A DNA stretch of 64,000 nt from Mycobacterium sp. BK086 (GTDB lineage: Bacteria; Actinomycetota; Actinomycetes; Mycobacteriales; Mycobacteriaceae). The stretch lies in the NCBI GenBank assembly GCA_004362315.1, contig SNWL01000003.1:1922001-1986000 (forward strand), read 5' to 3'. Made by a program: the position numbers and the translations under genes. Every line of letters begins with the position of its first letter. The first letter of the stretch is position 1. Below the pieces are notes generated by a model that saw nothing but the letters and a program-made list of their open reading frames with translations, did not search any database and was not told the DNA's origin. Below, one piece after another: positions 36,051 through 45,842 of this stretch.

Positions 36051-36067
36051 CTGGCCCGCGCAGGCCA
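36051..36067. repeat. 17-nt repeat CTGGCCCGCGCAGGCCA, copy 2
   Basis: Exact copy of 33763-33779. It lies 17 bases after the kinase stop and 119 bases before the P450 start. Nothing else recognisable fills the 150-base gap before the P450 apart from its ribosome binding site. Confidence 0.6.
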
Positions 36068-36185
36068 GTGATTGGCACGCACGCCGGTGCCGCAGGCCGG
36101 GTTCACCCAACACGATGGGTTCGAACGCCGCAGTGACGCGCACCACAGGTCAGTGCTGTCCCGGCGTGGACTGGAAAGGACAGCC

Positions 36186-37460
36186 ATGACGACAGCCCTG
36201 CCCGACACCACCCACGGTGACATCGACCTCAGTGCCCGGTCGTTCTGGACGATGCATCCCGACGAACGCGATCAGGCCTTCGCGGTCCTGCGCAAGGAGA
36301 ACCCGGTGCCCTGGAGCCGGCCGGCCGAGTCCGACCTGCTGCCCCCGGAGCTCAACACCAAAGGCTTCTGGTCGCTGACCAAGCAGGAGGACATCCGGAT
36401 GGCCAGCCGGCATCCGGAGATCTTCTCCTCCGCACAGGGCATCACGATGGAGGACTTCGCCCCCGAGGCGATCGAGGTCGCCCAGTCCTTCATCGCGATG
36501 GATGCGCCGCGCCACGCCCAATTGCGCGGCATCACGATGGACGCGTTCAAGCCGAAGAACATGCGCCGCCTCGAGGGCTGGATCCGCGGCCACGCACGGG
36601 ATCTGGTCACCGAGATGGCCCACCTCGGCGAGGGCGACTTCGTCGAACTCGTGTCGGTGAAGTTGCCCGCGCGCATCTTCGGCAGCTTCTTCGGTCTGCC
36701 CGAAGGCGAGATCCTTTACAAGGCCACCAACGCCGCCCAGCGCCTGCTGGGCTGGACGGATCCGCGCGTTCGCGGTGACCAGAGCGAGCTGGAACTGTTC
36801 ATGGGCGCGGTCATGGACCTGCACGCGGTGGCCGGGGAACTCATCCCCCAGCGTCGAGCCAACCCCGGCGAGGATCTGCTGACCTGGATGGTGCAGGCCG
36901 AGTTCGACGGCAAGAAGATGACCGATGACGAACTCAAGGCGTTCTTCGTCCTGCTGGCGGTCGCCTCTAACGACACCACCCGGCACGCCTCGGCCCACGC
37001 CATCTACGCCTTCTCTCGTTTTCCGGATCAGAAGGCACTGCTCATCGAGGACATCGAGGGACGGATCGATACCGCTGTCGAGGAGGTGCTGCGGTGGTCC
37101 TCGCCGCTGCTGCACATGCGGCGCACCGCAACCCAGGACGTCACCGTGCGCGGCTCGCAGATCAAGGCCGGCGACAAAGTCGTGTTGTGGTACATCTCCG
37201 GCAATCGCGACGAAGACGTCTTCACCGCCCCGTTCACATTCGACATCCTGCGTAACCCCAATCCGCACATCGCATTCGGTGGCGGAGGCCCGCACTTCTG
37301 TCTCGGCGGGGCGCTGGCACGAACGATGCTGCGTTCGTTGCTGACGGAGGTGTACACCCGCATCCCGGACATTTCCGCACCCAATCCCGAGTTTCAGATC
37401 GCCAACTTCATCAACGGCATCAACAGCCTGCCGGCGACCTGGACACCGGAAAAGCGCTGA
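36186..37460 (+). CDS. Cytochrome P450
   Basis: 424 residues. The ATG at 36186 is preceded by GGAAAGGA. The haem-binding loop FGGGGPHFCLGGALAR contains the cysteine ligand. The ExxR motif is EEVLRW, and the I-helix region reads VASNDTTRHAS, with Asn in place of the more common Gly. The soluble protein resembles bacterial P450s of lipid or steroid side-chain oxidation. The substrate cannot be named. It probably receives electrons from the small ferredoxin at 33835, and its product may be oxidised by the alcohol dehydrogenase that follows. Confidence 0.95.
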   Translation: MTTALPDTTHGDIDLSARSFWTMHPDERDQAFAVLRKENPVPWSRPAESDLLPPELNTKGFWSLTKQEDIRMASRHPEIFSSAQGITMEDFAPEAIEVAQSFIAMDAPRHAQLRGITMDAFKPKNMRRLEGWIRGHARDLVTEMAHLGEGDFVELVSVKLPARIFGSFFGLPEGEILYKATNAAQRLLGWTDPRVRGDQSELELFMGAVMDLHAVAGELIPQRRANPGEDLLTWMVQAEFDGKKMTDDELKAFFVLLAVASNDTTRHASAHAIYAFSRFPDQKALLIEDIEGRIDTAVEEVLRWSSPLLHMRRTATQDVTVRGSQIKAGDKVVLWYISGNRDEDVFTAPFTFDILRNPNPHIAFGGGGPHFCLGGALARTMLRSLLTEVYTRIPDISAPNPEFQIANFINGINSLPATWTPEKR

Positions 37461-37482
37461 GACACAAGGAGACGACAAGAAC

Positions 37483-38589
37483 ATGAAGACCAAGGCCGCA
37501 GTGCTGTGGGGATTGCATCAGAAGTGGGAAGTCGAGGAAGTCGATCTCGACGGGCCCAAGGAGAACGAGGTATTGGTCAAGTTGACCGCCAGCGGCCTGT
37601 GCCACTCCGATGACCACCTGGTCACCGGCGACATGCCCATGCAGCTTCCGGTCGTCGGTGGTCACGAGGGCGCCGGGGTGATCGTCGAGGTCGGACCTGG
37701 CGTCAAGGAAGTCACTGAAGGTGACCCGGTGGTACTGAGCTTCATTCCGGCGTGCGGTCGCTGTGAGCCGTGCGCACGCGGGATGAGCAACCTCTGCGTC
37801 CTGGGCGCGGCGATCATCGCCGGTCCGCAACTGGACGGCACGTTCCGTTTCCACGCCAGAGGTCAGGGACTGGGCCAGATGTGTGTGCTGGGAACGTTTT
37901 CGGAGTACACGGTGGTTCCGGTGTCCTCGGTGGTCAAGGTGGATCCGGCGATCGCGTTGGACACCGCCGCACTGGTCGGCTGCGGCGTCACCACCGGTTA
38001 CGGTAGCGCCGTGCGCACCGGCGAAACTCGTGACGGCGACACCGTGGTGGTCATGGGTGTCGGCGGTATCGGCATGAACGCGATACAGGGTGCCCGGATC
38101 GCCGGTGCCCGGGTGATCGTCGCCCTCGACCCGATCGAGTACAAGCGCAGCCGGTCACTGGAGTTCGGCGCAACACACACGGCCGCCAGTCTGGAAGAAG
38201 CGCAAGCGCTCGTGACCGATCTGACTCGTGGGGCGATGGCCGATGTATGCGTGGTGACAACCGATTCCGCGGAGGGCGCCTACGTGGCACACGGCTTGAG
38301 TCTCGTCGGCAAGCGGGGCCGGGTGGTGATGACGGCGATTCCGCATCCGACCGACACAACCGTGGACATGTCGCTCTTCGATCTCACGCTGTACGAAAAG
38401 CAGGTTCGCGGATCGCTGTTCGGATCCTCCAACCCGCGGCGCGACATCCCGCGACTGCTCGATCTGCACCGGGATGGCCAGTTGAAGCTCGACGAGCTCG
38501 TCACCCGCGAATACACCCTCGAAGAGGTCAACCAGGGCTACGCCGACATGCACGCCGGGGTGAACATCCGAGGCTTGATCCGGTTCTGA
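37483..38589 (+). CDS. Zinc-dependent, NDMA-type alcohol dehydrogenase
   Basis: 368 residues. It belongs to the medium-chain zinc family. The catalytic zinc region is GLCHSDDHLVTGD and GGHEGAGVIVEVG, and the structural zinc cysteines are in PACGRCEPCARGMSNLC. The nucleotide-binding stretch is VVVMGVGGIGMNAIQGARI. It is closest in pattern to mycobacterial AdhD-type enzymes that hold NAD tightly and use artificial acceptors. AAGGAGACGAC precedes the ATG. The 22-base gap after the P450 indicates an operon in which an alcohol made by the P450 could be oxidised. Confidence 0.92.
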   Translation: MKTKAAVLWGLHQKWEVEEVDLDGPKENEVLVKLTASGLCHSDDHLVTGDMPMQLPVVGGHEGAGVIVEVGPGVKEVTEGDPVVLSFIPACGRCEPCARGMSNLCVLGAAIIAGPQLDGTFRFHARGQGLGQMCVLGTFSEYTVVPVSSVVKVDPAIALDTAALVGCGVTTGYGSAVRTGETRDGDTVVVMGVGGIGMNAIQGARIAGARVIVALDPIEYKRSRSLEFGATHTAASLEEAQALVTDLTRGAMADVCVVTTDSAEGAYVAHGLSLVGKRGRVVMTAIPHPTDTTVDMSLFDLTLYEKQVRGSLFGSSNPRRDIPRLLDLHRDGQLKLDELVTREYTLEEVNQGYADMHAGVNIRGLIRF

Positions 38590-38630
38590 TCAGGCCCTCG
38601 CGATAAAGGCCGCGCAGATCCACCGACTCC

Positions 38631-38659
38631 CTGACACGCCGGATGCCGCGAACTATCGT
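38631..38659 (+). promoter_or_regulatory. Promoter of the 34-aa Cys/His-rich peptide gene
   Basis: CTGACA (38631-38636) and TATCGT (38654-38659) are separated by exactly 17 bases, a good sigma-A-type arrangement. AAGGAG at 38675-38680 then precedes the ATG at 38691. Confidence 0.55.
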
Positions 38660-38690
38660 GAGGCCATCAGGGCGAAGGAGATGATCTGTC

Positions 38691-38795
38691 ATGAACGAGC
38701 CCAAACACACCGGTGGTTGTACGTGTCGCTGTAACGCCTGCGACGGCGGCCATCACTGTCACAACATCGGCAGCGGCTGCAAGGTCAAGCTTTAA
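38691..38795 (+). CDS. 34-residue Cys/His-rich metallothionein-like peptide
   Basis: ATG to TAA encodes a peptide with the core GGCTCRCNACDGGHHCHN and the ending SGCKVKL. It has six cysteines (10, 12, 14, 17, 23, 30) and four histidines (6, 21, 22, 24) in 34 residues. This density indicates tight binding of copper, zinc or a similar soft metal, as in bacterial metallothioneins. It does not match the sequence of M. tuberculosis MymT that I recall, which has 53 residues. Its own promoter and AAGGAG ribosome binding site support expression. It lies alone between the alcohol dehydrogenase and the DUF4383 gene. Confidence 0.75.
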   Translation: MNEPKHTGGCTCRCNACDGGHHCHNIGSGCKVKL

Positions 38796-38843
38796 CCCCG
38801 AATTTCCATGCACGTCCCGGGTTGACCGCCGGAATTGACGGGT

Positions 38844-39314
38844 ATGCCAACGGCCATGGAGACCACCCATATCGGCTGGCTCCAGCGACCCCGGGTAGGC
38901 CTGCTGGCAGTCCAGGTTGCCGCGTTGCTGGTCGCTGCGGCATTCGTCTTGATCGCGATCGCCGGATTCATCCCCGGCCTGACGGTCCGGGGTGAACTGT
39001 TCGGGGTATTCAGGATGTCGGTGCTGCACAACGTGGCGCACCTGGTTTTCGGTGTGGCCGGCCTGCTGCTCGCCCGCACGTTCGCATGTGCCCGCGCCTA
39101 CCTCATCGGCGGCGGCCTGATCTACCTCGGGCTGTGGGTGTACGGACTGCTGGCCGATCCATCCGCGCTGCCAAATATCTTGCCGCTCAACAATGCCGAC
39201 AACTGGTTGCATCTCTCGATCGGCGTGGTGATGACGGTGCTCGGCCTCACGCTGGCGGGCAGCCGGGTTCCGACCGGCGCCGACGGTGAGCCGTTGATCG
39301 ATCCCGAGGAGTGA
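38844..39314 (+). CDS. DUF4383 membrane protein
   Basis: 156 residues from the ATG at 38844. Four hydrophobic helices are visible, including VAALLVAAAFVLIAIAGFI, LHNVAHLVFGVAGLLLA and LHLSIGVVMTVLGLTLAG. The paired histidine motif HNVAHLVFGVAGL and a second N-W-L-H-L-S-I-G-V are typical of DUF4383, a family of unknown function widespread in actinobacteria. No partner gene is obvious. Confidence 0.88.
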   Translation: MPTAMETTHIGWLQRPRVGLLAVQVAALLVAAAFVLIAIAGFIPGLTVRGELFGVFRMSVLHNVAHLVFGVAGLLLARTFACARAYLIGGGLIYLGLWVYGLLADPSALPNILPLNNADNWLHLSIGVVMTVLGLTLAGSRVPTGADGEPLIDPEE

Positions 39315-39317
39315 CGC

Positions 39318-40277
39318 TCAGGCGATCGACAGCGCGATCCCGTCCAGGATGTCGTGCTCGCTGACCACCAATTCGGTGATACCGGCCCGCTGCCCCAGCG
39401 CATCCGCCAATTCTTCGACGACGATCGAACCGCCACCGATGACGTCGACGCGGCCCTCGTGCATCGGACCCAACGCCGCGCGCTGCTTGCGCGTCATCCC
39501 GATGAGCTGCTCACACACGGCGAGCAGATCGCCGAAACCGACGCGCGACAGGTGGATGGCGTCGGGGTCGTAGACGGTCATGTGCTGGGCCAGCGCCGCG
39601 AGCGTGGTGAAGGTTCCCGCCACGCCAACCCAGGTTGTGGCCTGGTCCACCGGGACCACTCGCAACGCCTCACCAAGGCGTTCCCGCACCACCTCTCGCG
39701 CGGCGGCCACCTCCGCGGCCGTCGGCGGATCCGAATGCAGGCAGCGCTCGGTGAGCCGCACGCAGCCGATATCCGCCGAGAAGCTGGCGTGCACACCGCC
39801 GCCGTCACCCAGCACCACTTCGGTGGAGCCGCCACCGAGATCGACCACCACGAATGGTGCTGCGGCACTGTCGAGTTCACCGACCGCACCGTTGAACGAC
39901 AGCTCGGCCTCCTCCTGCCCGCTGATCACCTCGGCGATCGCGCCGGGAACCGCGGGATCCAGCACCTCGGCGGTCATCGCGAAGAACTCGTCGCGGTTGG
40001 ACGCGTCGCGGGTCGCCGACGTCGCCACCATGCGCACCTTGGCGACGTCGAAACGTTTCATCAGCGCGGCGTAGTCGGCCAGTGCCGCCCGGGTGCGAGC
40101 CAGCGCGTCGGGCGCGAATTGCCCTGTGGCGTCAACACCTTGGCCGAGTCGCACGATGCGCATCTCCCGGTGGACATCGTGCAGGCGCCCGCCGGCCATG
40201 TCGGCGATCAGCAGCCGGATGGAGTTGGTGCCGCAGTCGACGGCCGCCACCCGGTTGGTCTCTACGTTGATGTCCAC
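39318..40277 (-). CDS. ppx: Exopolyphosphatase / guanosine pentaphosphatase, Ppx/GppA family
   Basis: 319 residues from the GTG at 40277, with AAGGGGGA just upstream. The ASKHA-fold phosphate loops VAAVDCGTNSIRLLIAD and VVVDLGGGSTEVVLG are present. The later VAGTFTTLAAL and the catalytic SGQEEAELSF region also fit. The short form without the C-terminal HD-like domain corresponds to Rv1026 of M. tuberculosis, implicated in polyphosphate turnover. It overlaps the upstream DUF501 gene by 16 bases. Confidence 0.93.
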   Translation of the reverse strand: MDINVETNRVAAVDCGTNSIRLLIADMAGGRLHDVHREMRIVRLGQGVDATGQFAPDALARTRAALADYAALMKRFDVAKVRMVATSATRDASNRDEFFAMTAEVLDPAVPGAIAEVISGQEEAELSFNGAVGELDSAAAPFVVVDLGGGSTEVVLGDGGGVHASFSADIGCVRLTERCLHSDPPTAAEVAAAREVVRERLGEALRVVPVDQATTWVGVAGTFTTLAALAQHMTVYDPDAIHLSRVGFGDLLAVCEQLIGMTRKQRAALGPMHEGRVDVIGGGSIVVEELADALGQRAGITELVVSEHDILDGIALSIA

Positions 40278-40759
40278 TCCCCCTTGTCCAGAATTCCCGC
40301 CATCCCGGGCTCGACGGCCAGCACCGCCAACGCCTCGTCGCCGAACGGGTTGACACCCGGCCCTTTCGCCAGCGAATGGGCGATCAACACGTGCAGGCAC
40401 TTGATCCGGTCGGGCATGCCACCGCCCGAGAACGTCGTCCCCAGCGGCTCGATCGCATCCCGCTCGGCCAGATACGACTCGTGGGCCCGGCGGTAGGCCT
40501 CGGCCACCTCCGAATCCTGTTGCAGCCGTTCACTCATCTCCCGCATCAGCCCGTCGGATTCCAGCCTGCTCGCGGCGGCGGTCAGCGCCGGATGAGTGAG
40601 GTAGTACAGCGTCGGGAACGGGGTGCCGTCGGGCAGCCGCGGGGCGGTCTTGACCACGGCCGGTTCACCATTGGGGCAGCGATAGGCGATCTCCAGGACG
40701 CCGCGCGGCTCGCGCCCCAGCTGCCGCGCTACCGCGTCGAGATCGGCGGGATCAACCAC
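40262..40759 (-). CDS. DUF501 domain protein
   Basis: 165 residues. The pattern GVLEIAYRCPNGEPAVVKT, TPFPTLYYLTHPALT and GMPDRIKCLHVLIAHSLA identifies DUF501, a conserved actinobacterial family corresponding to Rv1025. Its function is unknown, but it is almost always found between ftsB and ppx. A single KCLH cysteine is conserved in the family. It overlaps ftsB by 8 bases and ppx by 16, so the three are tightly coupled. Confidence 0.92.
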   Translation of the reverse strand: MVDPADLDAVARQLGREPRGVLEIAYRCPNGEPAVVKTAPRLPDGTPFPTLYYLTHPALTAAASRLESDGLMREMSERLQQDSEVAEAYRRAHESYLAERDAIEPLGTTFSGGGMPDRIKCLHVLIAHSLAKGPGVNPFGDEALAVLAVEPGMAGILDKGEWTST

Positions 40760-41417
40760 CGGGCGCCGGTGGTGGAGCGCCGGGATCAGGCGGCGGCGCC
40801 TCCGGTTGGGCCGGGTCGACGGCGGGAGCCACCGGCGGAGGGCCGTGCGGGGTATCGGCGATGGTGTGCCACAACGAGGTGTACCACGGGTCGGTGTTGC
40901 GCACCGCCGTCGCCTGCGGGCCGGTGTCGGTGGTGACGGCGGCGCCCGCAGGCAGCTGCACCTGGTACGGAATGTCGCCTGGCATAACGAATCCCAGCCG
41001 CTCGCGGGCCTGCGCGGCGATGTACACCGGATCGCCGAGCTTGGTCTTCTGCGACTCCAGGTCGGCGATCTGCTTGCGCAGCGCCTCTTCGGAGGCGTGC
41101 AGTTGCTTCATCTCGGTGCGCTGGGCGAAATATGTGCGAACCGGTCCGGCGATGGTCAGCGTGAGCACGCAGACCAGTGCCGCCAAGATCGCCGCGCGGC
41201 GTGCGGTGAAACCCAGCCGCTGTTCGCTCTGCTGCTCCACCGCCTCCGCGACCGCACGCCTGATCGGCTCGATGACGCTCACCGGCTCCGCGACCGTGCG
41301 CGCCTCAGCGGGTTTCGGCTTGGCCACGGGTGACGTGCGCGAGCGGACTCGACCCGAACCCCCCGGCCGGGAGGCCGGGGAGCGTCGCTTCGAGTCGGGC
41401 CGCTTGCTTTCCGCCAC
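40752..41417 (-). CDS. ftsB: Septum formation initiator FtsB (DivIC family)
   Basis: 221 residues. A basic, disordered N-terminus (about 70 residues) precedes one membrane helix (AAILAALVCVLTLTIAGPV). An extracytoplasmic coiled coil follows (RTEMKQLHASEEALRKQIAD), then DPVYIAAQARERLGFV, the family signature. The tail is rich in Pro and Ala. FtsB acts with FtsL and FtsQ in the divisome. The M. tuberculosis equivalent is Rv1024, next to eno. Confidence 0.92.
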   Translation of the reverse strand: MAESKRPDSKRRSPASRPGGSGRVRSRTSPVAKPKPAEARTVAEPVSVIEPIRRAVAEAVEQQSEQRLGFTARRAAILAALVCVLTLTIAGPVRTYFAQRTEMKQLHASEEALRKQIADLESQKTKLGDPVYIAAQARERLGFVMPGDIPYQVQLPAGAAVTTDTGPQATAVRNTDPWYTSLWHTIADTPHGPPPVAPAVDPAQPEAPPPDPGAPPPAPGG

Positions 41418-41437
41418 AATGACGTCCTACGCGGCGC

Positions 41438-42736
<1,299 letters not shown>

Positions 42737-42802
42737 TTAGCGTCGAGGTGTGCGACGAATAGCCTAGATGGTCAACGGTGCGGAAGCCGCTTGGAGCTTG
42801 GG

Positions 42803-43534
42803 TTAGAGCGCATGGCCCTGGGCGTACGCCGTCGCCCAGTCCCGGACGGTGCGGGCGTACTGGTCGGAGTGGTTGTAGGCGTGCAACGCGTTCATCCAGC
42901 CTCGCGGTGACGCCAGGTCCTTGCCGCGGAAGCACAGATACCCCGCCGCCGACAGCGCGGCGTCGTCGATGTTGTCCGGGCTGATCACTCCGTCGTTGTT
43001 GGCGTCGACGCCGTAGAGCCGCCAGGTCTCCGGGATGAACTGCATGGGCCCCATCGCCCGGGCATACGCGGGTTCGTCGTTGGCCACGGTCGGATCCTCG
43101 TCGATGATCTCGAGGTTGCCGTTGGTCCCGTCGAGGTGCACGCCGCGGATCGGGGGGCTGACGTCCCCGTTGGGCGCGACGATCGCGTCCCGGTAGGTGC
43201 CGTGGTGGCTTTCGACCATGCCGATCCCGGCAAGCGTCGTCCAGGCCAGATGGCAGTTGGGGTTCTCCACCTCGGCCACCCGCGCGGCGTAGGCGTACGC
43301 CTCCAACGCTGTGATCGGGATACCCAACGCGGGTGCGCGCTGCGCCGCCCAGTCGTGCAATTGGTCGGCGGGCCGGCCCTTGGCGTGGGTGTCGACCGCG
43401 GGCACCGGATCGCCCGGCGGCGGTGGCACACCGTCGGGAATCGGCGTCCCGAGCTGCCACGAACAGCTCGCGGCCAGCAGCATGGCAGCCGCCGCAATGA
43501 CGGCGACAGCCCGCAGCCAACGCGTTGACAACAC
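42803..43534 (-). CDS. lpqU: LpqU-like lytic transglycosylase lipoprotein
   Basis: About 243 residues from the GTG at 43534, with GAGGAG 4 bases upstream; TTG starts at 43552 or 43531 are possible. A signal peptide with lipobox LLAASC predicts a lipoprotein. The catalytic region has GIGMVESHHGTY with the transglycosylase Glu, ARAMGPMQFIPETWRLYG, and AYNHSDQYARTV, an SLT-type muramidase layout. It likely cleaves peptidoglycan glycan strands. It corresponds to Rv1022 beside eno. Confidence 0.9.
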   Translation of the reverse strand: MLSTRWLRAVAVIAAAAMLLAASCSWQLGTPIPDGVPPPPGDPVPAVDTHAKGRPADQLHDWAAQRAPALGIPITALEAYAYAARVAEVENPNCHLAWTTLAGIGMVESHHGTYRDAIVAPNGDVSPPIRGVHLDGTNGNLEIIDEDPTVANDEPAYARAMGPMQFIPETWRLYGVDANNDGVISPDNIDDAALSAAGYLCFRGKDLASPRGWMNALHAYNHSDQYARTVRDWATAYAQGHAL

Positions 43535-43640
43535 AGCACTCCTCGAACGCAATGAACCTCGTTCATCGTCCCATGCGTTCGGTGTCCTTAGTCCCCACCA
43601 CCGATGCCAAGGAGCGATAACTTCGTTACCTCCGCTCTGT

Positions 43641-43680
43641 TAAGGTGAGCCGAACCTAGGTTTGGTAAGCCTTGCTTACC
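43641..43680 (+). promoter_or_regulatory. Two tandem IdeR (DtxR-type) iron boxes before efeU
   Basis: TAAGGTGAGCCGAACCTAG at 43641-43659 matches the mycobacterial IdeR consensus TWAGGTWAGSCTWACCTWA at 16 of 19 positions. TTTGGTAAGCCTTGCTTAC at 43661-43679 matches at 15 of 19 and contains the inverted repeat GGTAAGC-CTT-GCTTACC. They lie 33-72 bases before the efeU ATG, predicting repression by iron-loaded IdeR. Confidence 0.75.
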
Positions 43681-43712
43681 TGGGATTTTCCGAAGTTAGG
43701 TAGGACTCGCCA

Positions 43713-44663
43713 ATGACCGTCGTGGCGGACATCTCGACCGGCATCCAGACAACATTCAGCGCGGCTGCCCCGAATGTCACCGCCCAGCTGTTCGGCAGCG
43801 GTCTCATCGGCGTCCGCGAAGGTCTCGAGGCTGGGATCATCGTGATGATCCTGATCGCGTTCCTGGTCAAATCCGACCGTCGCGACGCGCTCAAGTGGGT
43901 GTGGCTCGGTGTCGGTGCGGCGGTCCTGATGACGGTCGCCGTGTTCCTCACCATTCAGTACGGCGCCTACACGGTGACGGGCCTGGCCGCCGAGGCCATC
44001 GCCGGAGTGGCCTCGCTGGTGGCCGTCGTGATCGTCACCTCGATGGTGCTGTGGATGCGTAAGGCGTCGGCCAGCATGTCCGGTGAGCTGCGGGCCGGGA
44101 TGTCGAAAGCTCTCGAGACGGGCGCGTTCGCCGTCTTCGCGCTGGCGTTCCTGGCCGTGGGCCGGGAGGGCGTCGAGACCGCGTTGTTCATGGTCGGCTT
44201 CGCCGAAGCCGAGACCTCCTGGCCGCTGCTCGGGTTGCTGATCGGCGTGCTGGTGGCGGCTGCGATCGCCTGCGGCATGTACGCCGGCGCGGTGCGGATC
44301 AACCTGTCCAAGTTCTTCAAGTACACCGGCGTCTTCCTGATCCTGGTCGCCGCGGGTGTCCTGTCGTACGGCATCGGCGCGCTGCAGACCGTGGGCTGGC
44401 TGCCCGGCCTGGGCTCCAAAGCCTTCGACATCAGCTCGGAACACTGGTCAGCCTGGTACGGCGAGATCATCCAGGGCATCTTCAACATCACCCCCACCCC
44501 GACGGTGCTTCAGCTGATCTGCTGGCTGGCCTACATCGTCATCGTGCTGGCGCTGTTCCTGCGCCCCACCACGTTCGCGCCCAAGCCGGCGCCCGACGTT
44601 TCCACCGACAGTGCTGCCGAAGACTCGGCGCACACCACCCTCTCCGAAAGGTCCAATCAGTGA
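43713..44663 (+). CDS. efeU: Iron permease EfeU (FTR1 family)
   Basis: 316 residues with seven or so membrane helices. The two FTR1-type REGLE motifs are present: GVREGLEAGIIVMILIAFLV near residue 33 and VGREGVETALFMVG near residue 150. These glutamates move ferric iron through the membrane. It is the first gene of a ferrous-iron uptake operon with efeO and efeB. Regulation by two IdeR boxes upstream is likely. The stop overlaps the efeO GTG by 4 bases. Confidence 0.95.
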   Translation: MTVVADISTGIQTTFSAAAPNVTAQLFGSGLIGVREGLEAGIIVMILIAFLVKSDRRDALKWVWLGVGAAVLMTVAVFLTIQYGAYTVTGLAAEAIAGVASLVAVVIVTSMVLWMRKASASMSGELRAGMSKALETGAFAVFALAFLAVGREGVETALFMVGFAEAETSWPLLGLLIGVLVAAAIACGMYAGAVRINLSKFFKYTGVFLILVAAGVLSYGIGALQTVGWLPGLGSKAFDISSEHWSAWYGEIIQGIFNITPTPTVLQLICWLAYIVIVLALFLRPTTFAPKPAPDVSTDSAAEDSAHTTLSERSNQ

Positions 44664-45826
44664 CGCTCACCCACGGCATCAAGACCGGTACTGCCGCCGC
44701 CGCGGCGATCCTGGCCGGCGTTTCCATGGCTGCCTGCACCGCCAAGGAGACCAAGTCCGCGGATTCGAGCACCAAGGCGGCGTCCGAGATCACCGTCAAC
44801 GCCTCCGACACCGAGTGCAAGCTGTCGGGCACGCAGGCCGCCACCGGGCCGAGCACGTTCGTCATCACCAACAACGGCACCAAGGTCACCGAGTTCTACG
44901 TGTACGGCGAGGGCGAGCGGGTGATGGGTGAGGTCGAGAACATCTCCCCCGGACTGCAGCGCAAGCTGGTCGTCCAGCTCGCCGAGCCCGGCACCTACAA
45001 GACGGCGTGCAAGCCCGGCATGATCGGCGACGGCATCCGCAACGATTTCACCGTGACCGGTAACGCCGTCGCGGTCGACGAAAAGGGCGAGTTCAAGGAA
45101 GCCAGCGAAAGCTACAAGCGCTACGTCAACAGCCAGACCGACGCCCTGATCCCGGCCACCCAGGTGTTCGTCGACGCCGTCAAGAAGGGTGACGTCGCGG
45201 CGGCCAAGGCGCAGTACCCGATCGCGCGCACCTACTACGAGCGCATCGAGCCGGTGGCCGAGTCGTTCCCCAACGACCTCGACCCGCGCATCGACCTTCG
45301 TGAGGCCGATCTGGAGCCCGGCCAGAAGTGGACCGGCTTCCACGCGCTGGAGAAGCAGCTGTGGGTCACCGGCCTGCAGCCCGACGCCGGCGCCCTGGCC
45401 GACCAGCTGATGGCCGACGTCAAGGAGCTCAACGACGGCGTCAAGGCCCCGGACTGGACCATCGACTCCACCCAGATCGCCGGTGGCGCACAGGGTCTGC
45501 TCGACGAGATCGCGGCAAGCAAGATCAGCGGTGAAGAGGACATCTTCAGCCACACCGACCTGTGGGATTTCGACGCCAACGTCCAGGGTTCGCAGACCGC
45601 GGTGGCCTCGGTCCGCCCGATCCTGGACAGCCGCAATGCCGAGCTGGGCAAGCAGGTCGACAAGGGCTTCGCCGATGTCGAGGCATTGCTGGCCAAGTAC
45701 CGCAAGGGTGACGGGTTCGTGCTCTACGACACGGTGACCGAACCTCAGCGCCAAGAACTTTCACGCGCGATCGACGCGCTGAGCAAGAATGTGAGCCAGG
45801 TGCAGGGTGTCATCGCTCCCCAGTAA
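44660..45826 (+). CDS. efeO: Iron-uptake lipoprotein EfeO (cupredoxin plus M75 peptidase-like)
   Basis: 388 residues, GTG start. A signal peptide ends in a lipobox (VSMAACTAKE). Residues about 40-130 form a cupredoxin-type domain (ITVNASDTECKLSG). The rest is an imelysin/M75 domain with the HxxE metal motif in GFHALEKQLWVTG. EfeO captures iron outside the membrane and hands it to EfeU. It overlaps the upstream gene, and the downstream peroxidase may start inside its 3' end. Confidence 0.94.
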   Translation: MTLTHGIKTGTAAAAAILAGVSMAACTAKETKSADSSTKAASEITVNASDTECKLSGTQAATGPSTFVITNNGTKVTEFYVYGEGERVMGEVENISPGLQRKLVVQLAEPGTYKTACKPGMIGDGIRNDFTVTGNAVAVDEKGEFKEASESYKRYVNSQTDALIPATQVFVDAVKKGDVAAAKAQYPIARTYYERIEPVAESFPNDLDPRIDLREADLEPGQKWTGFHALEKQLWVTGLQPDAGALADQLMADVKELNDGVKAPDWTIDSTQIAGGAQGLLDEIAASKISGEEDIFSHTDLWDFDANVQGSQTAVASVRPILDSRNAELGKQVDKGFADVEALLAKYRKGDGFVLYDTVTEPQRQELSRAIDALSKNVSQVQGVIAPQ

Positions 45827-45842
45827 TCCGGACGAGGCGAAG

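Noticed and set aside
36072..36185. In-frame N-terminal extension of the P450
   Set aside because: Translation is not P450-like, and GGAAAGGA immediately precedes ATG 36186.
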